In this document: one piece after another, positions 1-10,051 of the stretch
Layout: each line of letters begins with the position of its first letter
Numbering within the stretch: position 1 is the first letter of the stretch
Source: Taibaiella sp.
GTDB lineage: Bacteria; Bacteroidota; Bacteroidia; Chitinophagales; Chitinophagaceae
Assembly (NCBI GenBank): GCA_019739295.1
Contig: JAHHDV010000005.1
Location: 1-64,000, forward strand
DNA: 64,000 nt
Direction of reading: 5' to 3'
Position numbers and translations under genes: made by a program
The notes under the pieces: generated by a model
Database searches by the model: none
Told to the model about the DNA's origin: nothing
The model's input: only the letters and a program-made list of their open reading frames with translations

Positions 1-492
1 GGTCACGCGCCTATTCTGGTTAGTACTACTGTGATAGAAGTAGGCGTGAATGTACCGAATGCTTCAATTATGATTATCGAGAGTGCCGAGCGATTCGGGC
101 TCTCACAATTGCATCAATTGAGAGGAAGGGTAGGCCGTGGTGCAGAGCACAGTTATTGTATCCTGCTGACATCCGGAAAGATGAGCAATGAAAGCAGACA
201 GCGGATGAAGATTATGGAGCATACCCAGGATGGGTTTAAAATAGCTGAGGAAGATCTCAGGATGCGTGGACCCGGAGACATTTTCGGTACCAAACAAAGT
301 GGGAGCGCTGTCGATTTCAAGCTGGCCGATATCATCAATGATATAGAGTTGATTGCAGTAACCAGGGATATGGCAAAGGAAATCCTGAGCCGGGATCCGG
401 ATTTGCAGAATCCGCTCAACCAGCCTTTAAGAAGGCTGCTGGTATTCTATACAGATAAAGCAACCGGGTTGAAATGGGACCGGATCAGTTGA
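1..492 (+). CDS. recG: ATP-dependent DNA helicase RecG, C-terminal part
   Basis: The reading frame is open from base 1, so this is the 3' end of a gene that starts before the window. It encodes about 163 residues of the second helicase lobe. The motif QLRGRVGRG (helicase motif VI, with the arginine finger) and the downstream DIFGTKQSG stretch are typical of RecG rather than of Mfd or PriA. RecG remodels stalled replication forks and branched DNA in the cytoplasm. The frame is intact to the stop. The next gene is convergent, with about 60 bases between them. Confidence 0.93.
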   Translation, partial: GHAPILVSTTVIEVGVNVPNASIMIIESAERFGLSQLHQLRGRVGRGAEHSYCILLTSGKMSNESRQRMKIMEHTQDGFKIAEEDLRMRGPGDIFGTKQSGSAVDFKLADIINDIELIAVTRDMAKEILSRDPDLQNPLNQPLRRLLVFYTDKATGLKWDRIS

Positions 493-551
493 TTAGGTAA
501 ATGAGAAAAGCAGGAATCAGGGAAATAAGCAGTAACGTGCGTGGATGAATG

Positions 552-1763
552 CTATATTCTGTTTCTCCTGATATACATTGCAGCGACCAGCCAGCTCATA
601 CCAAACAGAAAAGATCCTAATATAAATGGTGCTCCGGGGAAATAATAAGAAGTGTCTTTCTGTGAAAAATAAGCAAACACGTGTGTCATGATAAAGGGAC
701 CAATAATATTGGCCAGGCTTAACGTTCCCGTTAATGCTCCCTGTAATGCTCCCTGCCGGTTCCTGGGTGCCTGAATGGTAATAATGGATTGAAATGCAGG
801 ACCTGCAATGCCACCGATACAATAAGGGATCAGGAAGATAAACATCATCCAGCCTTCCGAAGCCAATCCGAACAAGGCTGTCCCGATGACAAACATGCCC
901 AGACCCCAATACAGGCTTTTCTCATTACCCAGCCATTTGTTTATGGGTTTGGTCAGGACACCCTGGACCAGGCCGACCAATATGCCGACCACCCCTAAAG
1001 AGATACCTACCAGTGTTTTGCTCCATTCAAACTTTTCTTTGGTGTAAAAATTCCAAATACTGTGAACAGAGTGGGCAGCGGTCTGGTATAAAAAATAACA
1101 GAGCATCATGCCTACTACCAATGGTAAATTTCTGAACTGTAAGATATTGCCGACCGGGTTGGCATTTTTCCAGCTATAAGGTCTCCTGTGTTCTTTAGAC
1201 AAAGATTCGGGAAGTATGAAATAACCGTAAGCTGCATTGAGAAAGGTGATCCCGGCAGCTACCCAGAATGGTAATCTCAGGTTGATATCCCCCAGTAAGC
1301 CGCCGGCTACCGGACCGATGATAAAGCCGATACCAAATGCCGCACCCAGCAACCCGAAATTCTGTGCCCGGTTCTGTTCGTTGGAGATATCTGAAATGTA
1401 TGCAGCAGCCGTGGTGACACTGGCTCCCATGATTCCTGCAATGATCCTTCCGATGAAGAGCCAGCCTATAGTCGGTGCTATGGCCAGTAAGATAAAATCA
1501 AGGGCAAAACCCAATAAGGATAATAATAATACCGGTCTCCTGCCATATTGATCACTGAGCGCCCCTACGATAGGTGCAAAAATAAACTGCATCAATGCGT
1601 ATGCGGTAAGCAGCCACCCACCCCATTCGGCGGCATCAGCATTTGTCCCGTGGATGAGTTCTTTGATCAGGTCCGGCAGCACCGGAATGATGATGCCGAT
1701 GCCTGTTACGTCCAGTACAATGGTGATGAAAATGAATCCCATTGCCGCTTGTCTGTTACGCAT
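552..1763 (-). CDS. MFS transporter, TCR/Tet type
   Basis: A 403-residue protein with about 12 hydrophobic segments. Helix 1 carries the DVTGIGIIIPVLPDLI stretch typical of the TetA/TCR branch, and the loop after helix 2 has the MFS motif A (GALSDQYGRRP, near residue 67). Such proteins exchange protons for small hydrophobic substrates or drugs at the inner membrane. The real substrate cannot be read from the sequence, and tetracycline resistance should not be assumed. The frame is intact. The gene is convergent with recG and divergent from recN, and no consensus -7 box is visible upstream. Confidence 0.85.
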   Translation of the reverse strand: MRNRQAAMGFIFITIVLDVTGIGIIIPVLPDLIKELIHGTNADAAEWGGWLLTAYALMQFIFAPIVGALSDQYGRRPVLLLSLLGFALDFILLAIAPTIGWLFIGRIIAGIMGASVTTAAAYISDISNEQNRAQNFGLLGAAFGIGFIIGPVAGGLLGDINLRLPFWVAAGITFLNAAYGYFILPESLSKEHRRPYSWKNANPVGNILQFRNLPLVVGMMLCYFLYQTAAHSVHSIWNFYTKEKFEWSKTLVGISLGVVGILVGLVQGVLTKPINKWLGNEKSLYWGLGMFVIGTALFGLASEGWMMFIFLIPYCIGGIAGPAFQSIITIQAPRNRQGALQGALTGTLSLANIIGPFIMTHVFAYFSQKDTSYYFPGAPFILGSFLFGMSWLVAAMYIRRNRI

Positions 1764-1992
1764 GATGATTTTCTATTAAGGTAAATGAATTATTGCAGCA
1801 AATGCGTTTAGATCAGGTTGGCGAAAAAGCAGGCAAAAAATAATAAATACTTGAATGGAAATATCTTCAGGGAAAATCATTTTTTTCGAATGGAGGAAAT
1901 GAACAGCCCGGATTTTAATCATTAAAAGAAATACCTTTAGGTTACCTGTAAGGCCTACGGTCAAATTTTCGTCATGAGCTAATTAAAAGCTG

Positions 1993-2000
1993 TACTTTTG
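1993..2000 (+). promoter_or_regulatory. -7 promoter box for recN
   Basis: TACTTTTG matches the Bacteroidota -7 consensus TAnnTTTG and ends 21 bases before the proposed TTG start of recN. The -33 box is weak (TTTTCG near 1966). Confidence 0.45.
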
Positions 2001-2021
2001 CGCAGATAAAATCAGAGTAAT

Positions 2022-3709
2022 TTGCTGCAGAAGCTATATATAAAGAATTATGCCATCATTGATGAGCTGGAGATACAGTTTCATCCGCACCTCACCGTAT
2101 TGACCGGGGAGACCGGTGCAGGAAAATCCATTATCCTGGGTGCGCTTTCCTTGATATTGGGCGAAAGGGCAGATACTTCTATTCTTATCGATAAGGAAAA
2201 TAAATGTATCATTGAAGCGGTGTTCGCAACCCGGGGTAATGATGCCGTAATCTCATTTCTGACCAAAGCGGAACTCGATGTAGCGGCAGAGACACATATC
2301 CGAAGGGAAATCAGTGCGGCAGGTAAAAGCAGGGCTTTCATCAATGATACGCCGGCCAACCTGACTGAGCTAGCAGGAATTAGGCGGCTTATTGGTGGAC
2401 CTGAACCGGCAGTTCGACAACCGTTTGTTACACCAGTCGGCTTTTCAGTATGAGGTTATGGACAGCTTTTCCGGAAATACGGAAATGATCGGGGAATACA
2501 GAGGGATATTGCAGGTCTACCAGGAGGCAAAATGCCCGGCTCCCCCACCCACCGAGTCTTTGAAAGAAGCAGAAGTGAAAGCCCGTTCTGAATCCGAGTA
2601 CCTGCAGTTTATATTTGACGAATTGCACGAAGCCGGGTTCTCTGCTCATGAGATAGAAGAGCTGGAGGAAAAGGTAAAGGCTGCCCAGCACCAGGAAGAA
2701 ATTGCCAGGGTATTGTCTGCTACAACATTCAGCCTTTCAGGATCAGATGAGAACCAGGTAGGGCAGATCAGGAAAGTGATTCAGGAACTGCAGTCCATTG
2801 CGCATTATCATCCTGCTTCTGAAGGTATCTGCAACCGGTTGAACTCTGTTCTGGAGGAATTGAAAGATATTGCTTCTGAGGCTGATAATATGAATAACAA
2901 TTTATCCTTTGACCAGGGCAACATGACCATCTGGATGGAAAGAATGGATCTTGGCTTCCGGCTGATGAAGAAGCACAATGTAGCTTCTACGGAAGAACTC
3001 CTGCAATTTAAAAAACGACCTGGAGCGTAGGCTGCGGACATATGAAAGCCTGGCATCTGACATAGAGGCGTTGAATAAGGATATAGCGCATTCATTACAC
3101 GGTCTTGAGCGGTTATCCCATCACCTGTGGGAAAACCGGAAAAAAGGTCATTCCGGAAATTGTCAGGAACCTGGAGATGACTTTGGCTAAAATAGGAATG
3201 GCGAACGTAAGGATAAAAATTGAATTGCAGGCATCTGAGAACTTTAACCAATTCGGAAAGGATGAATTAGATTTTTTAATGGATGCAAACCAATCCGGTC
3301 ATTTCAACCCGATGGCCAAAGTGGCGTCCGGCGGTGAACTGAGCAGGCTGCTATTGGCCATTAAGAGCCTGGTATCGGAAAACCTGTCATTGCCTACACT
3401 GATCTTTGATGAAGTGGATTCCGCGATATCGGGAGAAGCGGCCAAAACAGGTCTCCGTATTGATGCAGTCCCTGGCGCAAAAGCATCAGGTGATCGTCTT
3501 GACGCACCAGGCGCAAATGGCAGCAAAAGGAAATTTACATTTATTTATTTTTAAAGAACCATCCGGGGATGCCGGAAGGATCCAAACAAAAGTAAAAGTT
3601 TTTAGGTCCTGAAGAAAGAGTGGGAAAGATCGCGCAGATGATCGGCGGATTGGAACCCGGCCCGGCAGCAGTAAAGTCTGCAGAAGAACTGCTTTCGCTC
3701 AAGGACTGA
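2022..3709 (+). CDS. recN: DNA repair protein RecN (frameshifted)
   Basis: RecN is an SMC-like ATPase of double-strand break repair. The start is TTG at 2022, giving LQKLYIKNYAIIDELEI as in the family, 21 bases behind a -7 box. The Walker A motif GETGAGKS lies near residue 30, the signature ASGGELSR near 3324 and the Walker B region LIFDEVDSAISGEAA near 3400. A coiled-coil region fills the middle. The protein is spread over three frames. Breaks lie near 2385, at the A run near 3010, near 3100, at AAAA near 3453 and near 3600. The 3453 break is repaired by one base fewer (EAAK then QVSVLMQSLAQKHQ). The C-terminus GKIAQMIGG ends at 3709. Length after repair is close to the usual 550 residues. 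Confidence 0.88.
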
Positions 3710-3743
3710 GGTTAAGAAAATTGTCTAATATCTGAAAATATCA

Positions 3744-5054
3744 ATGAGAGTAAAATCAATCAAACAAAACAAAGTAAACATTATCACCTTAGGATGCTCT
3801 AAAAATTTGGTGGATAGTGAAGTGTTGAGTGGTCAGCTGGCTGCCAATGAAATCGGCGTAGCTCATGAAAGTGCCAAAGGAGATCATAATATTGTGGTAG
3901 TGAATACTTGTGGTTTCATTGATAAGGCTAAAGAAGAAATCCATCAATACAATATTGGAGCAGGTAGCATTGAAGGAAGCCGGCCAGCTGGAGAAAGTAT
4001 ATGTGACCGGGTGCCTGAGTGAAAGGTACAGAGGCGATCTGGCAGCGGAAATTCCGGAAGTAGATGCCTGGTTCGGTACTATGGAGCTGCCGTTTATATT
4101 GAAAGAGCTGGATGCGGATTTTAAAAAAGAGCTGATGGGCGAGCGTATGCTCAGCACTCCTAAGCATTATGCTTATCTCAAGATATCGGAGGGCTGTAAC
4201 CGGACCTGCTCTTTTTGTGCCATTCCGCTGATGAGAGGCGGGCATGTGTCCAAAACCGATTGAGGAAATCGTTCATGAAGCGAGGGGCCTGGTGAAAAGC
4301 GGGGTAAAGGAAATTATGCTCATCGCCCAGGAACTGACGTATTATGGCCTGGATATTTATAAGAAAAGGATGCTGGCAGACCTGTTGAAGCATTTGTCTG
4401 ATGTGGAAGGATTGGAGTGGATCCGCCTGCATTATGCTTACCCGACCAAGTTCCCGATGGAGATACTGGAAGTGATCAGGGAAAGGAGCAATATCTGCAA
4501 TTATCTGGATATCCCCTTACAGCATTGCTCTGATCCTATGCTGAAAGCCATGAAGCGCCAGATCACCAAGCAGGAGATGTATCACCTGATATCCGGTATC
4601 CGTGACCGAGTGCCGGGGATTGCATTGCGCACCACTTTTATCACCGGGTTTCCCGGAGAGACGAGGGATGATGTAGAAGAATTAAAAGCATTCCTCGAAG
4701 AAATCAGATTCGAAAGGGCCGGGATCTTTACGTATTCGCATGAAGAAAATACAAGCGCCTATGATCTGGAGGATACATTGACAAGCGGAGAAAAAGAACA
4801 AAGGGCACAGGAGATCATGGAAGTGCAGCAGGAGATATCTTATGAGAAAAAACCAGGAGATGATAGGACATACCTACAAAGTACTGGTAGATAAAAAAGA
4901 AGCCGGAAAATACCTGGGGCGTACGGAGTATGACAGTGTGGAAGTGGATAATGAAGTGATCTTAGATACTGAACGGGAACTTCAGCCGGGTACTTTTGTA
5001 CAGGTGAAAATTACTGAAGCATTCGACTTTGATCTGAAAGGGATAATAATTTAA
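3744..5054 (+). CDS. rimO: Ribosomal protein S12 methylthiotransferase RimO (frameshifted)
   Basis: A radical-SAM enzyme that adds a methylthio group to an aspartate of ribosomal protein S12. The N-terminal UPF0004 domain has [12 protein letters not shown] and NTCGFI with its cluster cysteines. The radical-SAM motif is GCNRTCSFC, followed by the RimO-typical AIPLMRG. The C-terminal TRAM domain ends with [13 protein letters not shown]. The C-x3-C-x2-C motif and LMRG separate it from MiaB. The frame breaks near 3945, 4250 and 4850, always in otherwise well conserved sequence, so indels are more likely than decay. The RDD gene starts 19 bases downstream, so co-transcription is likely. Confidence 0.9.
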
Positions 5055-5073
5055 AAAATAAATACTTAGAAAT

Positions 5074-5556
5074 ATGTATCAAATGGACAATCCGGATATT
5101 GATCCGAATGATTATCTCGTATTGGCAAGTAGGGGTAAGCGGTTTTTACATTATATAATTGATTATGTTGTTTTTCTACTTGTTTTATTTGCTCTCGGTC
5201 TATTGTTGGGTTGGATTTTTGTGATTACGGATTTTGAGGGATGGAATATGAATGTAGATGAAGCAGAGTTGAATCAGATCGATCGGTTGGTGAGCCTGCT
5301 TTTGTATGCACTCCTGGGTGGATTGATAGAAGGTATCACAAGAGGAAGGACTGTAGCCAAATACCTGACGAATACGGTAGCGGTGCAGCATAATGGTGAG
5401 AAGATCAGCTTTGGACAAGGATTCAAAAGAGGGTTGATTAAAGCAGTTCCGTTTGTTCAGTTTTCTGCATTGGGCAATCCGAGCTATCCCTGGCAGGACA
5501 GGTGGACCGGTACATATGTGATCGATATTGCAAAGACTAAAGAAAAAAATGACTGA
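5074..5556 (+). CDS. RDD family membrane protein
   Basis: A 160-residue integral membrane protein. It begins with a short acidic N-terminus, then the RDD-type segment around residues 23-50 (RFLHYIIDYVVFLLVLFALG), a second membrane segment near residue 75, and the conserved GRTVAKYLTNT and DRWTGTYVI stretches near the end. RDD proteins are small inner-membrane proteins of mostly unknown role; some are linked to ion transport. It follows rimO closely. A very short reading frame (5549-5614) overlaps its stop codon in ATGA style, but its product of 21 residues is not recognisable. Confidence 0.8.
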   Translation: MYQMDNPDIDPNDYLVLASRGKRFLHYIIDYVVFLLVLFALGLLLGWIFVITDFEGWNMNVDEAELNQIDRLVSLLLYALLGGLIEGITRGRTVAKYLTNTVAVQHNGEKISFGQGFKRGLIKAVPFVQFSALGNPSYPWQDRWTGTYVIDIAKTKEKND

Positions 5557-5652
5557 AGCTGAACTTTATAACCTGGGAGTAATGGAAGCGGATCCCATGC
5601 CTGAATCGCGATAAATAGAACAGATAATCAATAAAAGTGTACTTGGTGAAAA

Positions 5653-5918
5653 ATGTATTTTAATCAAATTCTTACAGTATTACTATTGCTGGCCCTGGGT
5701 GTCTGGATTTATAGAAAATTTGTATCCAAGAAGCAAAGCCCCTTGTCTAAAGCCGGAAAGTCTGATTTTAACCCGTATTCCATAGAGGACCGGTACAATG
5801 ACAGGAAAAAAATCTGAACAGGCAGAGCTGGATCAATTGCTGGAAAAAAATTGCCAGAAAAGGCCTGCAGTCTTTAAATAAAAAAGAAAAAGAAAGATTA
5901 AAGGAATTGTCAAAATAG
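5653..5918 (+). CDS. Small membrane protein with DUF6576-like tail (frameshifted)
   Basis: The frame starts MYFNQILTVLLLLALGVWIY, one membrane segment, and stops after 54 codons. Taking one base out of the A run near 5808 and one out of the A run near 5844 continues it into DQLLEKIARKGLQSLNKKE and a stop at 5918. This tail resembles the short helical DUF6576 module found at the ends of Bacteroidota membrane proteins. The repaired length is about 87 residues. It is the last gene of the rimO-RDD run. Function unknown. Confidence 0.6.
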
Positions 5919-5947
5919 GGATATCCTGTGACCTCAAAGCCTGATCC

Positions 5948-7006
5948 TTAATTAACCCAGATAGCACCTCCTACAGAGCTTTTGGATGCGCCGGTCACGC
6001 TGGCCAGTACATTTTCCTCCTCTCTCCAGCGCAGTGCCCCGATCAATGCCATGGCGATTGCTTCTTTGAATTCTATGACAGCGTGGTCTGCCTTTTCGAT
6101 AATAACCTGGGGTAATTCATCCTGGATTAAAGATACCAGATATTCATTCAGTGCACCACCACCCGTAATCAACAGTTTACTTTCAGGGACTGCATATTTC
6201 CTGATTTGTGTGCTGACTTGATGTGCGATATGTGCCGTCGCTGTTGCGAGAGCATCCGTTGGCGACAGATGATCGAGTAGGTCAACAGCGTTTTGGGAAT
6301 AAGTATTGTCCAGGGATTTGGGAGCAGGTTGCCGGTAATAATCCAACTGTTCCAATTGGGCCAGAACGGCGGGGTTTACCGTACCGGCAGCAGCCAGGCT
6401 GCCATTCTCATCATACGATTTTCCTGCTAATGCCGCAAAATGATTTAAGACCTGATTGGCAGGACAGATATCATACGCCAATGGAGGGTGCGTATTAACG
6501 GTAAGATTGGCGATACCGCCTATATTGAGGCATAATGGATATTCCTTCCATAGCAATTGTTCGGCAACCGGTACAATCGGTGCACCCTGTCCGCCCAAAG
6601 CCACATCTTTATTCCTCAGATCAGAAATGACTGTCAGTCCTGTTACTGCAGCTATGGAAGCTCCATCACCTAACTGGAAGGATGTAAATACTGCCGGCTG
6701 ATGGTAAGCTGTATGGCCATGTGAGGAGATGAAATGAATTTTATGCTGTAACTGGTGCTTTTGAATGAATTCGTTGACCTGTGAGCCGAGGTAGCGACCA
6801 TAAGCGGTGTGTAGTTCCAGAAAATCAGGAACGGCTAATTTCGGCGCATTTTTCAGTTTATTGATCCAATCTTCTTGATAAGGTACGCATTCAGCAGTTT
6901 TTAATTCGAAGGTCCATTGTCCCCCGATCTCAGACAATTCCACTAATGCGATGTCCAATCCATCCAAAGAACTTCCGCTCATCAATCCAAGAACATGATA
7001 CACCAT
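5948..7006 (-). CDS. anmK: Anhydro-N-acetylmuramic acid kinase
   Basis: AnmK phosphorylates and opens 1,6-anhydro-MurNAc released during peptidoglycan turnover, giving MurNAc-6-phosphate in the cytoplasm. The 352-residue protein has the phosphate loop GLMSGSSLDGLD near residue 7, the catalytic-aspartate stretch VISDLRNKDVALGGQGAP near residue 125 and a GGGALN adenosine site near residue 280. Length and motif order fit the family. The frame is intact, and a -7 box lies about 40 bases upstream of the ATG. Confidence 0.93.
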   Translation of the reverse strand: MVYHVLGLMSGSSLDGLDIALVELSEIGGQWTFELKTAECVPYQEDWINKLKNAPKLAVPDFLELHTAYGRYLGSQVNEFIQKHQLQHKIHFISSHGHTAYHQPAVFTSFQLGDGASIAAVTGLTVISDLRNKDVALGGQGAPIVPVAEQLLWKEYPLCLNIGGIANLTVNTHPPLAYDICPANQVLNHFAALAGKSYDENGSLAAAGTVNPAVLAQLEQLDYYRQPAPKSLDNTYSQNAVDLLDHLSPTDALATATAHIAHQVSTQIRKYAVPESKLLITGGGALNEYLVSLIQDELPQVIIEKADHAVIEFKEAIAMALIGALRWREEENVLASVTGASKSSVGGAIWVN

Positions 7007-7044
7007 AACAGATCAAATATTTTTCTTTTTTATTAATTTTCGTG

Positions 7045-7052
7045 CAAAAATA
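7045..7052 (-). promoter_or_regulatory. -7 promoter box for anmK
   Basis: Reading on the minus strand the box is TATTTTTG (TAnnTTTG), 38 bases before the anmK ATG. Confidence 0.45.
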
Positions 7053-7289
7053 GGGAATATTTGCGGCTACCTGTTGACAAAGGGAATTCATCATTTAAAA
7101 AGCGTCTTATCCGGTTAGACATCTCCCAATAGGCGGAATGTCTTCCTGGTCGACCTGATCGTGTAGATGAATTCTGTCATGTCGGTGAAAGAGACAGCTC
7201 CCAGTATAAATGATAATAGCAATCCTGAATGTTGCCAGGTCCGAAATCAAATTTCTTTTATTCCGTATCGTCAATCTTATACAGGAAGC

Positions 7290-7942
7290 CTACATGACGA
7301 GCATCTGTTCGCAGGCTTTTTTGCTGAGCTGAAGGGTGCTGTTTTTATGCTTGAGGAGCAGGGACTGATCAAAAATTTTCTTTTTCTAAAATAATCAGCT
7401 GGTCATTAAGCCGGATATTCTTTGCGTTCAGGTATTGAAGAAATTCATTGCTGCTTTTCATCACAGCAATAAATGTAACGGTAGTCCCGGTCGGTATATC
7501 GCTCAGGAGTTGCCCTTTGAGCTCCGGTATTTTTCCGCTCTTGTCCGGAATGGGAGAACCATGCGGATCGAATGCCGGGTGACCCAGCAGCTCATCCATT
7601 TTATCAAAGAAAAGGGGAGATTCCAGGTGTTCGATTTGTTCTGCGATATCATGCACTTCCTCCCAACCCAGCCCCATTACATCTACGAGGAACATCTCCG
7701 TAAGCCTGTGCTTCCTGAGGATCTTGAGCGCTTCCTTTTTTCCTTTGGACGTCAGCTTGATGGGTTTATAGCTTTCATATTCTACCAGACCTTTCTGATG
7801 CAGTTTTTTTCATCATAGCGTTGATCGTCGGCATTTTCAGGCCAAGGTTCTCACTGAGTTGCTTCACTCCGGCTGTCCCGTTATCTTCACTGATCAGAGC
7901 CAGTGCTTTTAAATAATTCTCTTCTTTTAAGGATGATTGCAT
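7290..7942 (-). CDS. DtxR/MntR-family metal-dependent regulator (frameshifted)
   Basis: Repaired protein of about 215 residues. An N-terminal winged helix (MQSSLKEENYLKALALISED, then GVKQLSENLGLKMPTINAMM) is followed by the dimerisation and metal-binding domain (TEMFLVDVMGLGWEEVHDIA, AEQIEHL, GHPAFDPHGSPIP) and a C-terminal FeoA-like SH3 domain. One base too many in the T run near 7808 splits the HTH from the metal domain. Another in the T run near 7377 creates a false stop; without it the protein ends ACEQMLVM at 7290. Such proteins repress uptake genes for Fe or Mn when metal is bound. It is last in a run behind the methyltransferase (24-base gap). Confidence 0.82.
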
Positions 7943-7966
7943 AAGTACAATGATAAGAAAAAAATC

Positions 7967-8559
7967 TTATTTTTTGATCAGGTGAATAAATACCTCATGG
8001 CCATCCCTGGGTGCGATACTGTTGTAGCAAGGTTCCATTTTATGGATGTGGAAACAGGGATCGAATAGCTTTTGGTATTCTCTGGTATGGCCCCCAAAAG
8101 GAGGGCCCGCTTTTTCAAATTCAATATGGAACAATACACCGGCCAGGGTTCCACCCGGATTTAATAGCTGCTGCATCTTTTTTGCATAGTTTTCCCGCAA
8201 TCCGGGAGGTAGCGCACAGAAGAAGGTTTGCTCCAGGATCAGATCATAGTTTCCCCGGTGTTCAAAAAAATCACCGTGGTGAACGGATATGTTTTTATGA
8301 GGCAAATTTTTTGTTGACCCGTTGTACTGCAGATCGGGAGATATCAATAAGGTGAAGGTTGGAGAACCCTTTACCGATAATGTATTCAGCTTCATAGGCA
8401 TTGCCGCATCCCGGTATCAATATCGCAGCATCTTTGTGCGGATATTGGGTCGACAAAATGAGTCAGGGCAGGTGAGGGGTAACCAATATCCCAGCCTGTC
8501 TGTTGACTATCCCATCTGTCATCCCAATATTCTTTTGAATTGATGTTCAAGTGATTCAC
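7967..8559 (-). CDS. TPMT-like SAM-dependent methyltransferase (frameshifted)
   Basis: The first part reads on the minus strand from GTG at 8559: EYWDDRWDSQQTGWDIGYP, then the SAM-binding ILIPGCGNAYEAEYI. The frame changes near 8435 and again near 8310. The second half has HHGDFF, DLILEQTFFCALPP and the ending HEVFIHLIKK. The order W-x-x-R-W, GCG-Y-E and the F/L-E-Q-T-F-F-CAL block are those of the thiopurine S-methyltransferase family, whose members methylate small thiols, sulfide, halides or chalcogen compounds. The start codon lies 8 bases behind the stop of the MBL-rhodanese gene, so the two are probably co-transcribed. A role in thiol or sulfide methylation is inference from context. Confidence 0.78.
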
Positions 8560-8567
8560 TTTTTATT

Positions 8568-9953
8568 TTATGCGTTAGGCAGCACTTGCCGGATAGCGTT
8601 GTATCCGCCTTCTACTTCTGAGAAATTATGAATGCCCCTTGCCTTCAGGATACTGGCTGCGATCATACTTCGGTAACCACCTGCACAATGAATATAAAAG
8701 TGGTCAGCAGGATGGATCTCATTGACCCAGTTATTGATATCTGCCAGAGGCCTGTAGTCAGCATTGGGTAAATGTCCTGCCTGGAATTCTCCTTCTTTCC
8801 GGACATCTGCCACTATGGATCGGGGAGTGTATTCTTCAGAAAACTGCTCGGGAGGGATTCTATGCACCTGGTCGGTTTCTTTACCAGCCTTTTCCCAGGT
8901 CTCAAAGCCTCCATCCAGGTATCCCAATACATTATCAAAACCAACCCGGCTCAGTCTGGTTACCGCTTCTTCTTCAGCCCCCGGGTCTGTTACCAGAACT
9001 ATAGGTTGCCGTATATCTACAATCATTGCTCCTACCCAGGGTGCAAAGTCTCCTTTCAATCCTATATTGACAGAGCGCGGGGATGAACGAAGTGTGAAAT
9101 ACGGCAGGTGAGCGGGTGTCGAGAACCAGGGCATTTTCCTGTGCCACAACCTGTTCCAGGTCATCAGGTGATAAAGGTCTGAGTGCTTTTTCTTTTTACC
9201 GTATCGAAGGAAGTATAGCCTTTCTTGTTCAAGGCTACGTTCATTCCAAAATACCCGGGAGGAGCCGAAAGTCCTTCGGTAACTGCTTGTATAAAATCTT
9301 CCTTACCGGCCTGGTTCAACGCGTAATTGACTTTCTTTTGGTTTGCCCAGCGTGTCCACCGTTTCTTTCATCATATTCTTACCACAGGCAGAGCCCGCAC
9401 CATGTGCCGGATAGACGATTACCTCATCTGATAAAGGCATTATTTTAGCATTCAAACTGTCATACAGCATTCCTGCCAGCTCCTCCTGGCTCAGGTTGGC
9501 TGCTTTTTGTGCCAGATCCGGTCTGCCCACGTCTCCTAAAAATAAAGTGTCACCGGAGAAGATAGCATGATCTTTTCCTTGCTCGTCCATAAGTAAATAA
9601 GTTGTGCTTTCCATAGTATGGCCGGGTGTATGCAAGGCTTTGATCTTTATTTTGCCGATTTCGAATATCTGGCCGTCTTCAGCGATCAGGGCATCGAATT
9701 CCGGTTGTGCCGTAGGCCCGTACACTATGGGGGCGCCGGTTTTCTGACTCAGGTCGAGATGGCCGGATACAAAATCAGCATGGAAATGCGTTTCGAAAAT
9801 ATACTTCAGCCTGGCTTTGTCCTTCTCCAGCCTGTCGATGTAAGGCTGCACTTCTCGAAGCGGGTCAATGATCGCTGCTTCGCCTTCGGAGGTGATGTAA
9901 TAAGCTCCCTGGGCTAAACAGCCTGTGTAAATTTGTTCGATATGCATAGACAT
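8568..9953 (-). CDS. Persulfide dioxygenase-like MBL hydrolase fused to two rhodanese domains (frameshifted)
   Basis: The N-terminal metallo-beta-lactamase domain (9303-9953) has the metal motif THFHADFVSGH, then HTPGHT and SGDTLFLGDVGRPDLA, the ETHE1-type pattern of one-iron persulfide dioxygenases. It continues after a frame change near 9310 through a linker and a first rhodanese domain (about 8870-9165, without an obvious catalytic cysteine) to a second rhodanese domain whose loop HCAGGYRS carries the active cysteine. Another frame change is near 9090. Repaired length is about 460 residues, usual for the Bacteroidota MBL-rhodanese fusions. The predicted activity is oxidation of glutathione-type or other persulfide to sulfite, with sulfur transfer by the rhodanese part. 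It has its own -7 box and is followed directly by the TPMT-like gene. Confidence 0.87.
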
Positions 9954-9969
9954 TATTTTATATGATTTA

Positions 9970-9977
9970 CAAAGTTA
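9970..9977 (-). promoter_or_regulatory. -7 promoter box for the MBL-rhodanese gene
   Basis: On the minus strand the box reads TAACTTTG, 16 bases before the ATG at 9953. This suggests a short leader and a promoter separate from that of the exporter and haemoglobin genes upstream. Confidence 0.45.
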
Positions 9978-10051
9978 AGATAATCTGTTTACGGGAGCTT
10001 TTGAATCCGGGGATAACACAATCATTTTTATTGATGATTCGTTACCTGTAA

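Noticed and set aside
552..1763. Tetracycline resistance gene
   Set aside because: The TCR/Tet-like motifs are shared by many MFS exporters. No mobile element or regulator of the TetR type is adjacent.
2022..3709. Programmed frameshifting in recN, rimO, glmM or lptD
   Set aside because: Breaks occur at many different places, in both directions and in unrelated housekeeping genes, mostly at plain homopolymers without slippery heptamers and pseudoknots. Indel errors explain them better.
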